From Rs1 sp038900335 (GTDB lineage Bacteria > Pseudomonadota > Gammaproteobacteria > Pseudomonadales > Balneatricaceae), in contig JBBMRB010000016.1 in the NCBI GenBank assembly GCA_038900335.1, positions 1 to 64,000 of the forward strand: a stretch of DNA of 64,000 bases, given 5' to 3'. The translations under genes were made by a program, and so were the position numbers. The first letter of the stretch is position 1. Each line of letters opens with the position of its first letter. Of this stretch, positions 52,325 through 60,311 are shown one piece after another. The notes under the pieces were generated by a model. The model was not told the DNA's origin. It saw nothing but the letters and a program-made list of their open reading frames with translations, and ran no database searches.

Positions 52325-52924
52325 ATGTCTAATATAGAACTATTAACCCCATTTGTCATTGTTGCCTATACGATGTGGGCGACACCTGGGCCAAACAATA
52401 TGATGCTGGTTTACTCAGGTGCCAATTTTGGTTTCAAAAGAACACTACCTCATCTATTTGGTATTATTTTGGGGACTTGTCTGCTCAATATGGCGGCAGT
52501 ATTTGGATTGAAACCACTGATTGATAAGTGGCCAGTATTGATGCTGGTGCTGAAAATCACCGGCTCTATTTGGTTGGTACTCATCGGTTGGAAAATGGCG
52601 AATGCCAGTAATACTCAGGCAGATAGAGAGCAGGCAAAACCAATGCGCTTTATAGCGGCTGCACTCTTCCAATTTGCCAATCCTAAAGCGGTAACAGCGA
52701 CATTGGCTTTAGTGAGCTTAATCTTAGTGGCCATTGAGGGCAACGATAACTTGTTGTGGTTAATTGTATTAATTATACCGCCACTGAGTTTCGCCTCGAT
52801 TATTCCATGGGTGCTGGCGGGGCGCGCTATACGTCGATTTTTATCAACAGATTTACGCTGGAAAATATTTACCCGTGGAACTGGGGCGCTAACAGCTTCG
52901 TGTGCTATGTTTTTGTGGCTTTAA
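52325..52924 (+). CDS. LysE/RhtB-family amino-acid exporter
   Basis: A 199-residue membrane protein with six hydrophobic segments. The family motif ATPGPNNMMLV is near residues 20-30, and FQFANPKAVTATLAL is typical of the third or fourth helix. It should export an amino acid or derivative by proton exchange. GGAGAGAG precedes the ATG. The MocR regulator is divergent from it 110 bases away, a common arrangement for PLP-dependent control of amino-acid export. Confidence 0.88.
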   Translation: MSNIELLTPFVIVAYTMWATPGPNNMMLVYSGANFGFKRTLPHLFGIILGTCLLNMAAVFGLKPLIDKWPVLMLVLKITGSIWLVLIGWKMANASNTQADREQAKPMRFIAAALFQFANPKAVTATLALVSLILVAIEGNDNLLWLIVLIIPPLSFASIIPWVLAGRAIRRFLSTDLRWKIFTRGTGALTASCAMFLWL

Positions 52925-52944
52925 TCGTCAGAGATAAATACAGC

Positions 52945-52969
52945 ACTGCCGCTAATAATTAGCGGCAGT
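52945..52969. terminator. Bidirectional hairpin between convergent genes
   Basis: ACTGCCGCTA (52945-52954) and TAGCGGCAGT (52960-52969) form an exact ten-base-pair GC-rich stem with a five-base loop between the LysE-type gene and fghA. A T-rich flank is present on one side only. Confidence 0.7.
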
Positions 52970-52977
52970 TTAACACG

Positions 52978-53817
52978 TTATTTTTGTAAGTAAGCGGCAT
53001 GAAAGCGCAGCTGATCTTCAATGAAACTGGCTATAAAATAATAGCTGTGATCATAGCCTTGATGAAGATTGTATTGTAATGGGTAGTTAGTCGCGCTAGC
53101 CGCCGCTACTAAGGTCTGCGGCTTTAATTGCTCTTGCAAGAAATCATCGGCTTCACCTTGATCAACCATCGCAGGGACAAACTGTGTAGCCCGCTTCATC
53201 AGCTCACTAGCGTCATGCTTTAACCAGCTCGCTTGATCTTCTCCTAAGTAAGCACTGAAGGCTTTTTGCCCCCAAGGACAGTTAATAGGGTTGCAGATAG
53301 GGCTAAATGCGGACATTGAAAGATAGCGTTCCGGGTTGAGCATCGCAATGCTCAGCGCGCCGTGCCCGCCCATTGAGTGGCCGGCGATTGAGCGCTTATC
53401 TGTTACGGGAAAGCTCGCTTCAATCAATTGCGGTAACTCATCGACAATATAGTCATACATTTGAAAATGTCGGTTCCATGGCGCCTGCTCAGCGTTGACA
53501 TAAAAGCCTGCGCCCTGGCCTAAATCGTAACTGTCACTATCGGCGACATCTTCACCACGTGGGCTAGTGTCTGGGGCAATAATAGCAATACCTAGTTCAG
53601 CTGCGATACGCTGAGCACCTGCTTTTTGCATGAAATTTTCATCGCTGCAAGTCAGGCCTGATAACCAGTACAGCGCTGGTACTTTTTGTCCATTCGCCGC
53701 TTGCGGTGGCAAGAAGATGGAAAAGCGCATGTTGCAATTAAGCGTTTTAGAAAAATGGCTATATTGCTTTTGCCAGCCACCAAAGCTTTTGTTGATACTT
53801 ATGTTTTCAATACTCAT
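52978..53817 (-). CDS. fghA: S-formylglutathione hydrolase
   Basis: A 279-residue alpha/beta hydrolase of the esterase D family that hydrolyses S-formylglutathione to formate and glutathione. The nucleophile serine lies in GHSMGGHGAL, with GLTCSDENF and SAFSPICNP as further family markers. The ATG at 53817 follows GTGAGATT; an in-frame GTG 12 bases upstream is less likely. It is downstream of frmA in the same transcript, with a hairpin in the 54-base gap, so the two complete glutathione-dependent formaldehyde oxidation. Confidence 0.94.
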   Translation of the reverse strand: MSIENISINKSFGGWQKQYSHFSKTLNCNMRFSIFLPPQAANGQKVPALYWLSGLTCSDENFMQKAGAQRIAAELGIAIIAPDTSPRGEDVADSDSYDLGQGAGFYVNAEQAPWNRHFQMYDYIVDELPQLIEASFPVTDKRSIAGHSMGGHGALSIAMLNPERYLSMSAFSPICNPINCPWGQKAFSAYLGEDQASWLKHDASELMKRATQFVPAMVDQGEADDFLQEQLKPQTLVAAASATNYPLQYNLHQGYDHSYYFIASFIEDQLRFHAAYLQK

Positions 53818-53834
53818 AAACAATCTCACGATAC

Positions 53835-53861
53835 ACCTAACAGCTTAATTAGCTGTCAGGT
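53835..53861 (-). promoter_or_regulatory. Hairpin between frmA and fghA
   Basis: ACCTAACAGCT (53835-53845) pairs with AGCTGTCAGGT (53851-53861) with one G-U pair. It lies just after the frmA stop on the minus strand. It may tune the ratio of the two products. Confidence 0.4.
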
Positions 53862-53871
53862 TGTTTAAGTG

Positions 53872-55002
53872 TTACTTGTCAAAATGAATGACAGTACGAA
53901 TGCTCTCGCCTTTATGCATCAAATCAAATGACTCATTTATGTCTTCAAGTGCCATGGTATGGGTGATGAAATCACTTAATTTAAACTCCCCTTGTAAATA
54001 GCGCTCTACGTATTCAGGTAATTCAGTGCGACCCTTGACACCGCCAAAGGCTGATCCTCTCCAAACGCGGCCAGTGACTAACTGAAAAGGGCGGGTTGAA
54101 ATTTCTTGACCAGCACCAGCTACACCAATCACCACGGATTCGCCCCAACCCTTGTGACAGCACTCAAGTGCCGAGCGCATTAGGTTAACATTGCCGATAC
54201 ATTCAAATGAGTAATCGACACCGCCATCCGTTAGCTCAACGATGACATCTTGAATTGGCTTGTCGTAATCTTTTGGGTTGATAAAATCAGTGGCGCCTAA
54301 TTTTTTAGCCAGCTCAAATTTACTTTCATTAATATCAATCGCAATAATACGGCCAGCTTTAGCCATAGTCGCACCAATAACCGCTGACAGCCCAATGCCG
54401 CCCAAGCCAAAAATAGCAACCGTAGCGCCCTCTTCAACTTTTGCCGTATTCATCACCGCGCCAATACCGGTGGTGACACCACAGCCTAAGAGACAAACTT
54501 CTTCTAAAGGTGCGTCCTTGTTTACTTTCGCTAAGGATATCTCAGGTAATACCGTATATTGTGAGAATGTAGAACAGCCCATATAGTGGAAAATAGGTTG
54601 GCCATCTTTATAAAAACGGGTGGTGCCATCCGGCATTAAACCTTTACCTTGGGTTTCACGAATTTTTTGACACAGGTTAGTTTTACCCGATAGGCAAAAC
54701 TTACATTCACGACACTCAGGTGTGTACAGCGGAATCACGTGATCCCCAACCTGCACGCTAGTGACGCCTTCACCTACTTGCTCAACAATACCGCCGCCCT
54801 CATGGCCTAATATCACCGGGAAAATACCTTCAGGGTCTTCACCTGACAAAGTGAATGAATCGGTATGACATACGCCAGAGGCAATCACTTTAATGAGCAC
54901 TTCGCCCTTGCGCGGCAGCATCACATCTATTTCTTCGATAGATAAAGGTTGTTTAGGGCCCCAGGCGATAGCGGCTTTTGATTTTATAAATTGATCAGTC
55001 AT
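53872..55002 (-). CDS. frmA: S-(hydroxymethyl)glutathione dehydrogenase / class III alcohol dehydrogenase
   Basis: A 376-residue zinc-dependent dehydrogenase converting S-hydroxymethylglutathione to S-formylglutathione with NAD+. Catalytic zinc ligands are in SGVCHTDSFT and GHEGGG, the structural zinc cysteines in CRECKFCLSGKTNLC, and the nucleotide motif is GLGGIG. The ATG at 55002 lies six bases after AAGAGAG; an in-frame GTG 42 bases upstream is rejected. It is divergent from a LysR-type gene, with a dyad in the shared region. Confidence 0.95.
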   Translation of the reverse strand: MTDQFIKSKAAIAWGPKQPLSIEEIDVMLPRKGEVLIKVIASGVCHTDSFTLSGEDPEGIFPVILGHEGGGIVEQVGEGVTSVQVGDHVIPLYTPECRECKFCLSGKTNLCQKIRETQGKGLMPDGTTRFYKDGQPIFHYMGCSTFSQYTVLPEISLAKVNKDAPLEEVCLLGCGVTTGIGAVMNTAKVEEGATVAIFGLGGIGLSAVIGATMAKAGRIIAIDINESKFELAKKLGATDFINPKDYDKPIQDVIVELTDGGVDYSFECIGNVNLMRSALECCHKGWGESVVIGVAGAGQEISTRPFQLVTGRVWRGSAFGGVKGRTELPEYVERYLQGEFKLSDFITHTMALEDINESFDLMHKGESIRTVIHFDK

Positions 55003-55072
55003 ATTAACTCTCTTTAATAGCTCGCCAGTAAGCAGCTTACTCACCGGATGTGGATGTATTGATAAGTATTAT

Positions 55073-55090
55073 ATTTGTTTCTCAGCAAAT
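55073..55090. promoter_or_regulatory. Candidate LysR-type regulator box
   Basis: ATTTG (55073-55077) and CAAAT (55086-55090) form an interrupted dyad with eight bases between, in the frmA-LysR divergent region. The size and symmetry suit a LysR-family binding site. No further evidence. Confidence 0.4.
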
Positions 55091-55134
55091 GATAATATGC
55101 CTATTTGTAAAATGACTTTTACACACAGGTAACA

Positions 55135-56004
55135 ATGATGCAGTGGGAAGGGATAAGTGAATTCGTTTATGTTGCCGAAAACGAGAGTTTTACCTTAGCG
55201 GCAAAAAAAATGGCGATATCAACAGCACAGGTTAGCCGCCAGATCAGTGCATTGGAAAAACGGCTGAATATAAAATTGTTTTATCGCACCACCCGCCAGG
55301 TATCGCTAACGCAGGAGGGGCGAATTTTTTATCAGCATTGTCGCACGGTGTTAGATGGCCTAGATGCTGCGGAGCGCGCTATTACCAACTTGCAATCTAA
55401 GCCGCAGGGTAAAATAAAACTGACAGCACCGGTTACCTATGGCGAGCAGCAAGTGCTACCGCTGGTGAATAACTTTATGCAGCGCTATAGCGATATCCAG
55501 GTAAGCGCTTACTTGAGTAATCAACAAGTGGATCTAGTGGAAGGTGGCTACGATTTGGCGATTCGCCTGGGCAAACTCAATGACTCATCGATGATGGCCA
55601 AAAAGTTAGCGACGCGGGCCAACCACGTCTGTGCATCACCTGCTTATTTAGATAAATATGGCATTCCTCATTCGCTGTCAGAGCTTGATAAGCACAGCTG
55701 TTTAATGGGCACGTTAGATTATTGGCAGTTTGTAGACGCCAGCAGAGAAAGAAATATCCGGGTTAGTGGCAGGCTGCGATACAACAATGGTTCTGGCTTG
55801 GTTGATGCCGCGTTAAAGGGGTTGGGGATAGTGCAGTTGCCCGATTATTATGTGCAGCATCATTTGCAAAGCGGTGCATTGATTAGTGTCTTAGAAAACT
55901 ATCGTGCGCCAAACGAGGGGATTTGGGCGCTCTATCCACAAAATCGTCATCTATCGCCAAAAATCAGGCTGCTGGTGGACTACTTGGCACAACAATTGGT
56001 TTGA
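55135..56004 (+). CDS. LysR-family transcriptional regulator
   Basis: A 289-residue regulator. The N-terminal helix-turn-helix (about 5-60) reads ENESFTLAAKKMAISTAQVSRQISALEKRL in part (AQVSRQISALEKRL), and the C-terminal part is the periplasmic-binding-like effector domain. It is divergent from frmA, so a role in formaldehyde-related control is plausible. Its final 30 codons plus flank are repeated downstream (55914-56247). The gene itself appears intact, and its C-terminus QQLV matches family length. ATGs at 55135 and 55138 are both possible. Confidence 0.9.
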   Translation: MMQWEGISEFVYVAENESFTLAAKKMAISTAQVSRQISALEKRLNIKLFYRTTRQVSLTQEGRIFYQHCRTVLDGLDAAERAITNLQSKPQGKIKLTAPVTYGEQQVLPLVNNFMQRYSDIQVSAYLSNQQVDLVEGGYDLAIRLGKLNDSSMMAKKLATRANHVCASPAYLDKYGIPHSLSELDKHSCLMGTLDYWQFVDASRERNIRVSGRLRYNNGSGLVDAALKGLGIVQLPDYYVQHHLQSGALISVLENYRAPNEGIWALYPQNRHLSPKIRLLVDYLAQQLV

Positions 56005-56247
56005 TGTATTCAGCTAGTAATCTTAACTATCGCCAAAAATCAGGTTGCTGGTGGATTGCTTAGGATAGCAATTGGTTTGATGTGCTCAGCTAGTAATCTT
56101 AATTAATCAGAGCCTAGGCGAGGGGATTTGGGCGCTCTATCCACAAAATCGTCATCTATCGCCAAAAATCAGGCTGCTGGTGGATTGCTTATGACAGCAA
56201 TTGGTTTGATGTACTCAGCTAGTAATCTTAATTAATAAGAGCCTAGC
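55914..56247 (+). repeat. Three-copy repeat of the LysR gene 3' end
   Basis: A 76-base core beginning CTATCGCCAAAAAT occurs at 55951-56026 (inside and after the gene end), 56027-56102 and 56156-56231. The third copy carries a further upstream extension, 56119-56155, which repeats 55914-55950. Copies 2 and 3 share a tail ending GAGCCTAG (to 56118 and 56247); the last tail overlaps the stop codon of the convergent GlxA-family gene. Copies 2 and 3 share substitutions absent from copy 1 and have stop codons in the LysR frame. Confidence 0.9.
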
Positions 56248-57277
56248 CTCTTTTTTTACGACAGTGGCTAGGTGGCATTTTGAAATAGAGCTTAAAGCAA
56301 TTACTAAAGTGGTTGCTGTTTAAAAAACCACAGGCAATAGCGATGTTGGTAATTGAATCATTGGTGTGCACTAACAATCTTCGCGCATAAGTCAGCCTGA
56401 TTTCTAAGTAGTGTTTGGAAGGCGATGTCTGTAAATACTGCTTGAATAAACGCTCTATTTGTCGACGGTTAGCATTAATCAGCGCCGCTATTTCATCAAT
56501 ACAAATCGGCTCTTCAATATTGCTATTCATTAGCTGAATAGCATTGCGTAAAGTTTTGGGTAGTTGATCATTATCGCCGTGTTGGGTCAGTTTTTCAGCA
56601 CCTTCCTCGATTGAACGGCCACAGACCAAGATATTTTTAACAGCGCGATAAGAGGCCGTATCAGTGAGTTGCTCAAGTAGTGAGAGCGTCATATCTAGGG
56701 ATGATGAGGCATCGGCGCAACTAAGATGTTGATCACTACAGATATAGCTTTTTTGGGTCAGGTTTACTTTGGGAAAACGCTCTATCACTAGTGGGTGGTT
56801 ATCAATGTGTAAAGCACAGGCGCTATCATGTAACACATCAGCTTGAGCTAAAGGTACAATACCGTTCCATATACCGCCGAGTACGCAGTGGTGTTTATGT
56901 GCTTTTTTTAATAGTTGAATGAGTTTAGTGTCACTGTTTAAATCACATCTTAAGCCGCCGCAAACTATCAAAATATTAAGTTTGTCTGGATCGCTAAAAG
57001 GAATAGCAGACAAAACCGATGTCGCGGCGATATCAATACCTAAATCGCTAGTCACATTAGTGTTTTCAAGGCCGTAGCTGGTAATGTTAAATATTTGATG
57101 AGCATGTACTAAATTAGCGGTCACCAATACATCGACACTCGCTGTAAAAGCGGTCATCGAAAAGTTTTCCAGCAAAATAAAGCCAATATTAATAGTGGCT
57201 TCAGGAATGCTTTTCGACAGCAAGTAAGAGCTGTTAATGTCTTGCATGGTAGTGCTGAATTGTCGCGAAATTGTCAT
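56243..57277 (-). CDS. GlxA-family (DJ-1/PfpI plus AraC) transcriptional regulator
   Basis: A 344-residue regulator. Residues about 30-200 form a DJ-1/PfpI-like class I glutamine amidotransferase domain (GFILLENFSMTAFTASVDVL in part), without an obvious catalytic cysteine in the nucleophile elbow. The C-terminal 100 residues carry two AraC helix-turn-helices (IDEIAALINANRRQIERLFK and the later ACGFLNSNHFSNCFK). The group includes CdhR and GbdR, which sense carnitine or betaine. The ATG at 57277 is preferred over the in-frame TTG at 57298. The gene is divergent from the acyl-CoA dehydrogenase gene and may control it. Confidence 0.87.
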   Translation of the reverse strand: MTISRQFSTTMQDINSSYLLSKSIPEATINIGFILLENFSMTAFTASVDVLVTANLVHAHQIFNITSYGLENTNVTSDLGIDIAATSVLSAIPFSDPDKLNILIVCGGLRCDLNSDTKLIQLLKKAHKHHCVLGGIWNGIVPLAQADVLHDSACALHIDNHPLVIERFPKVNLTQKSYICSDQHLSCADASSSLDMTLSLLEQLTDTASYRAVKNILVCGRSIEEGAEKLTQHGDNDQLPKTLRNAIQLMNSNIEEPICIDEIAALINANRRQIERLFKQYLQTSPSKHYLEIRLTYARRLLVHTNDSITNIAIACGFLNSNHFSNCFKLYFKMPPSHCRKKRG

Positions 57278-57387
57278 AAGTTCACTCTGTACTGGCAAGT
57301 ACTAAAGTATCATTGTGATAGCTTGTTATTTTAGGTATAAGTGATGGGATAATACCTTCAACAAATGTCTTTGGTAAAGGATTGATT

Positions 57388-58233
57388 ATGAGTATGAAAA
57401 CAATAGCGGTTATCGGAGCGGGGCAAATGGGGCAGGGGATCGCCCAAGTGTTCGCCACATCAGGCTTTCGCGTTATTCTAAACGACATCGATCACCAGGC
57501 AATTGTTAAAGGTGTCCAGACGTTGCAGCGCAGCTTGCATAAGCTGCATGATAAAGGCTTATTAGATGAGTCCCCAAATGCGATTACTGACAGGATAGTT
57601 GCCAGTACTGACTTTAGCGCCTTAACCAGAGCGTCACTGGTGGTTGAAGCCGCCACTGAAAATGAGCAATTAAAACGCAAAATATTTTCCCAGCTAGATA
57701 AAATATGCGCTGATGAGACTATTTTAGCGACCAATACCTCCTCATTATCAGTGACGCGTTTAGCCGCGGTGACCAGTCGTCCCGAAAAAGTGATCGGCTT
57801 GCATTTTATGAACCCGGTACCACTGATGCAGCTCGTTGAAGTGATAAAGGGTTTGCAGACCAGTGATGATACTTATCAAACCATGTTAGATATTACCCAA
57901 ACGTTAAATAAAACGGCGGTGACGTCCAAAGATAGACCTGGTTTTATCGTCAATCGTATTTTAATGCCGATGATTAACGAGGCGGTGTTTGCCCTCTATG
58001 AAAATGTTGCCAGCGCAATAGAAATAGATGAGGCGATGACCTTAGGTGCCGCTCACCCAATGGGGCCGCTAGCGCTAGCTGATTTAATAGGTTTAGATAC
58101 CTGTTTGAGTATTATGCAAGTGTTGTACGATGGTTTTAGTGACAGTAAATATAGGCCTTGCCCACTGCTAGTACAGATGGTTGATGCCGGTTTCTTAGGT
58201 CGCAAAACAGGTCGTGGCTTTTTTGATTATTAA
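57388..58233 (+). CDS. 3-hydroxybutyryl-CoA dehydrogenase (3-hydroxyacyl-CoA family)
   Basis: A 281-residue NAD(P)-dependent dehydrogenase interconverting acetoacetyl-CoA and 3-hydroxybutyryl-CoA. The N-terminal Rossmann motif is GAGQMGQGIAQVF. LHFMNPVPLMQLVEVI holds the catalytic histidine. The C-terminal domain with GFIVNRILMPMINEAV and GRGFFDY is complete. ATG 57388 follows AAAGGA by six bases. The crotonase gene follows after 106 bases. Carnitine dehydrogenase is a homologue but is longer. Confidence 0.92.
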   Translation: MSMKTIAVIGAGQMGQGIAQVFATSGFRVILNDIDHQAIVKGVQTLQRSLHKLHDKGLLDESPNAITDRIVASTDFSALTRASLVVEAATENEQLKRKIFSQLDKICADETILATNTSSLSVTRLAAVTSRPEKVIGLHFMNPVPLMQLVEVIKGLQTSDDTYQTMLDITQTLNKTAVTSKDRPGFIVNRILMPMINEAVFALYENVASAIEIDEAMTLGAAHPMGPLALADLIGLDTCLSIMQVLYDGFSDSKYRPCPLLVQMVDAGFLGRKTGRGFFDY

Positions 58234-58280
58234 TACCGCGATCTCGCTGTATTAAATTGTAAATATTATAAAAAAGAAAA

Positions 58281-58313
58281 TAATGATGCACTTAAACTAA
58301 GTGCAGGCATTAT
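58281..58313 (+). terminator. Hairpin between the dehydrogenase and crotonase genes
   Basis: TGCACTTA (58287-58294) pairs with TAAGTGCA (58298-58305), with outer TAATG/CATTA pairs. A T-rich run follows. It may end the dehydrogenase transcript or attenuate the crotonase gene. Confidence 0.5.
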
Positions 58314-58339
58314 TTCATATTCGTTATTAGGAGAGATAC

Positions 58340-59119
58340 ATGAGCCAGTTTGAAAATATATTATTAGAAGAAATTAAACCAAACATTTATTGCTTAACAG
58401 TGAATAGACCAAAAGTGCTCAACGCCCTCAATAAAGAGACTATTGAAGAAATGGCGGCGGCATTAGAAATTGTTGCACAAGATAGCGCTGCCCGCGTCTT
58501 GTTTTTAACAGGCAGTGGTGAGAAATCATTTGTGGCCGGTGCTGATATCTCGCAAATGCAGGATCTTGACGGCCTACAAGGTAAGAAGTTTGGCGAGTTA
58601 GCACTGCGCACCTTTAGACGATTAGAAACGTTAGATGTGCCAGTCATTGCCTTAGTTAACGGCTATGCATTAGGTGGTGGTTGTGAGCTGGCATTAAGCT
58701 GTGACTTCATGCTGGCCGCTGAGAATGCCAAATTTGGCCAGCCGGAAGTAGGCCTAGGTGTGACACCAGGTTTTGGCGGCACGCAGCGCTTACCGCGTCT
58801 AGTGGGCAAAGGCGTAGCCATGGAAATGCTGGTCAGTGGCCGCATGCTAGATGCAAGTGAAGCACTGCAACGCGGTTTAGTTAATCATGTTTATCCGCAA
58901 GCGCAGTTACTGGAAGAAGGGCTGAAACTGGCAGATAAAATCTGTAAGAACGGGCCAACAGCGGTTAAATTAACTAAAGAGCTAGTACAGCGCGGCCTTG
59001 ATATGGACTTAGAAAATGCCTGTGCCATGGAAAGTGATTTATTTGGTTTAAGCTTCTCAACTGCAGAGCAAACTGAGGGAATGAGCGCCTTTTTAGAAAA
59101 GCGTAAAGCTAACTTTTAA
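58340..59119 (+). CDS. Enoyl-CoA hydratase (crotonase family)
   Basis: A 259-residue crotonase. The oxyanion-hole glycines are in SFVAGADI and ALGGGCELALSCDF, and the catalytic glutamates in PEVGLGVTPGFGGTQ. With the preceding 3-hydroxybutyryl-CoA dehydrogenase it would hydrate crotonyl-CoA to 3-hydroxybutyryl-CoA. No thiolase or acyl-CoA dehydrogenase lies nearby, so the pathway is partial here. GGAGAGA precedes the ATG. Confidence 0.9.
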   Translation: MSQFENILLEEIKPNIYCLTVNRPKVLNALNKETIEEMAAALEIVAQDSAARVLFLTGSGEKSFVAGADISQMQDLDGLQGKKFGELALRTFRRLETLDVPVIALVNGYALGGGCELALSCDFMLAAENAKFGQPEVGLGVTPGFGGTQRLPRLVGKGVAMEMLVSGRMLDASEALQRGLVNHVYPQAQLLEEGLKLADKICKNGPTAVKLTKELVQRGLDMDLENACAMESDLFGLSFSTAEQTEGMSAFLEKRKANF

Positions 59120-59133
59120 ATAACCTTACACTG

Positions 59134-59161
59134 ATTGAGGCGTTATCGCTAATGCCTCAAT
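59134..59161 (+). terminator. Terminator-like hairpin after the crotonase gene
   Basis: ATTGAGGCGTTA (59134-59145) and TAATGCCTCAAT (59150-59161) form a 12-base-pair stem (one G-U) with a TCGC tetraloop, 15 bases after the stop codon. The following T tract is weak. Confidence 0.65.
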
Positions 59162-59249
59162 TAGCCTGTCTTAGTCGTAATCATTTGCCTCCAATAGCAG
59201 TGATTAGTTAACATCAGTGTTTTGTAATGACAGAGCTAGCGTATAAAAG

Positions 59250-59792
59250 ATGATTTATAAAGTAATAGTAGGCTCCACTAACCCCGTAAAAATTGCCGCC
59301 GTTAACTATGCATTTAATGCTGTATTCACATCCTTTGAGATAGATTGCACAGGGGTGAATGCGCCCTCAGGTGTGGCTGATCAGCCTATGGATACCGAGC
59401 AAACTAAAGCAGGTGCTATCAATCGTGTTGAGTTTTGCGCTAAAGAGCATAGTGATTATGACTTTTATGTGGCGATAGAGGGCGGTGTCGATCTATTTGC
59501 AGGCAATGCTGCTGCTTTTGCCTGTATTGCTATCAAACATAAAGAGCAATTAATAGTCGGGCGCAGCGCTAACTTGCCACTACCTGTTGCTATTTATCAA
59601 GCGTTGGAAAAAGGCGAAGAGCTAGGGGATGTGATGGATAGGTTGTTCAATACCCATAACATCAAACAAAAAGGCGGTGCGATTGGCTTATTAACCAACG
59701 AGCTAGAAACAAGGCAAAGCACTTATCAACAAGCGCTGATTCTAGCGTTAGCACCTTTCATACACCCGCAGCTGTATTTACCTATTGGTTGA
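59250..59792 (+). CDS. yjjX: Inosine/xanthosine triphosphatase (YjjX family)
   Basis: A 180-residue housecleaning nucleotide hydrolase. The N-terminal VGSTNPVKIAAV, PSGVADQPM and DFYVAIEGGV segments are signatures of YjjX/NTPase_I, which removes ITP, XTP and related damaged nucleotides. The C-terminal LALAPFIHPQLYLPIG is family-like, so the gene is intact. Its last 60 bases and flank are repeated downstream in tandem, the third copy decayed. It lies alone behind the crotonase terminator. Confidence 0.91.
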   Translation: MIYKVIVGSTNPVKIAAVNYAFNAVFTSFEIDCTGVNAPSGVADQPMDTEQTKAGAINRVEFCAKEHSDYDFYVAIEGGVDLFAGNAAAFACIAIKHKEQLIVGRSANLPLPVAIYQALEKGEELGDVMDRLFNTHNIKQKGGAIGLLTNELETRQSTYQQALILALAPFIHPQLYLPIG

Positions 59793-60020
59793 TGACAGGT
59801 GCTTGATCTTGATAAAGAGCAATTAATAGCATGCTTGGGCGCAGCGCTGATTCTAGCGTTAGCACCTTTCATACACCCGCAGCTGTATTTACCTATTGGT
59901 TGATGACAGGTGCTTGATGACAGGTGCTTGAACTTGATAAAGAGCAATTAATAGCATGCTTGGGCGCAGTGTTGATTCTGCTGTTAACGCCTTTTTATAC
60001 TCGCAATTGTATTTACCTAC
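59733..60020 (+). repeat. Tandem repeat of the yjjX 3' end
   Basis: A 111-base unit beginning GCGCTGATTC (59733-59843) is repeated at 59844-59968, with an internal 14-base duplication (GATGACAGGTGCTT), and as a decayed partial copy from 59969 to about 60020. The first unit starts in the yjjX frame 60 bases before its stop; the second retains the same peptide and stop. The unit's tail (ATAAAGAGCAATTAATAG then GGGCGCA) also matches yjjX interior at 59539-59565, so the array is a mosaic of two gene segments. Confidence 0.9.
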
Positions 60021-60094
60021 TAGTGCTGAAAGCGTGTTAATATGGCGGTTAATTAGCAGTTGTTAACATTGTCCAGTAAAGGTCGTTGAAGAGT

Positions 60095-60274
60095 ATGAAT
60101 CGTAAAAAGAAGCTAAACAGTATATTTAATTCAAGATTAAAAAAAGCAAAAGCGAAGCTCAGTACCACGAGTAAACCAAAGTATATATCTAAAGCGGATC
60201 GTGAAGCACAGGCCAAGCAACAGGCAGCAGATGAGCAGCTAGTGGTAGATAATGTAGAGCAAGAAAACGCATAG
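60095..60274 (+). CDS. Small basic protein resembling DUF2986
   Basis: A 59-residue protein. The lysine-rich N-terminus MNRKKKLNSIFNSRLKKAKAKL followed by KPKYISKADREAQAK (I quote it in two parts) fits my memory of DUF2986, a small family of marine gammaproteobacteria with no known function. The C-terminal third is acidic and glutamine-rich. GAAGAG lies just before the ATG at 60095. No membrane segment. The charge pattern suggests nucleic-acid or ribosome association, but this is only inference. Confidence 0.7.
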   Translation: MNRKKKLNSIFNSRLKKAKAKLSTTSKPKYISKADREAQAKQQAADEQLVVDNVEQENA

Positions 60275-60311
60275 CATTACACATAATGTAGCTATAAACA
60301 CGGCTACAGTG

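Noticed and set aside
55914..56247. CRISPR-like or insertion-sequence origin for the LysR tail repeats
   Set aside because: Units are adjacent gene-derived segments without regular spacers, terminal inverted repeats, target duplications or any transposase.
59726..59947. Minus-strand frame with an internal sequence duplication
   Set aside because: The internal repeat is the antisense image of the duplicated yjjX tail, not an independent repetitive protein.
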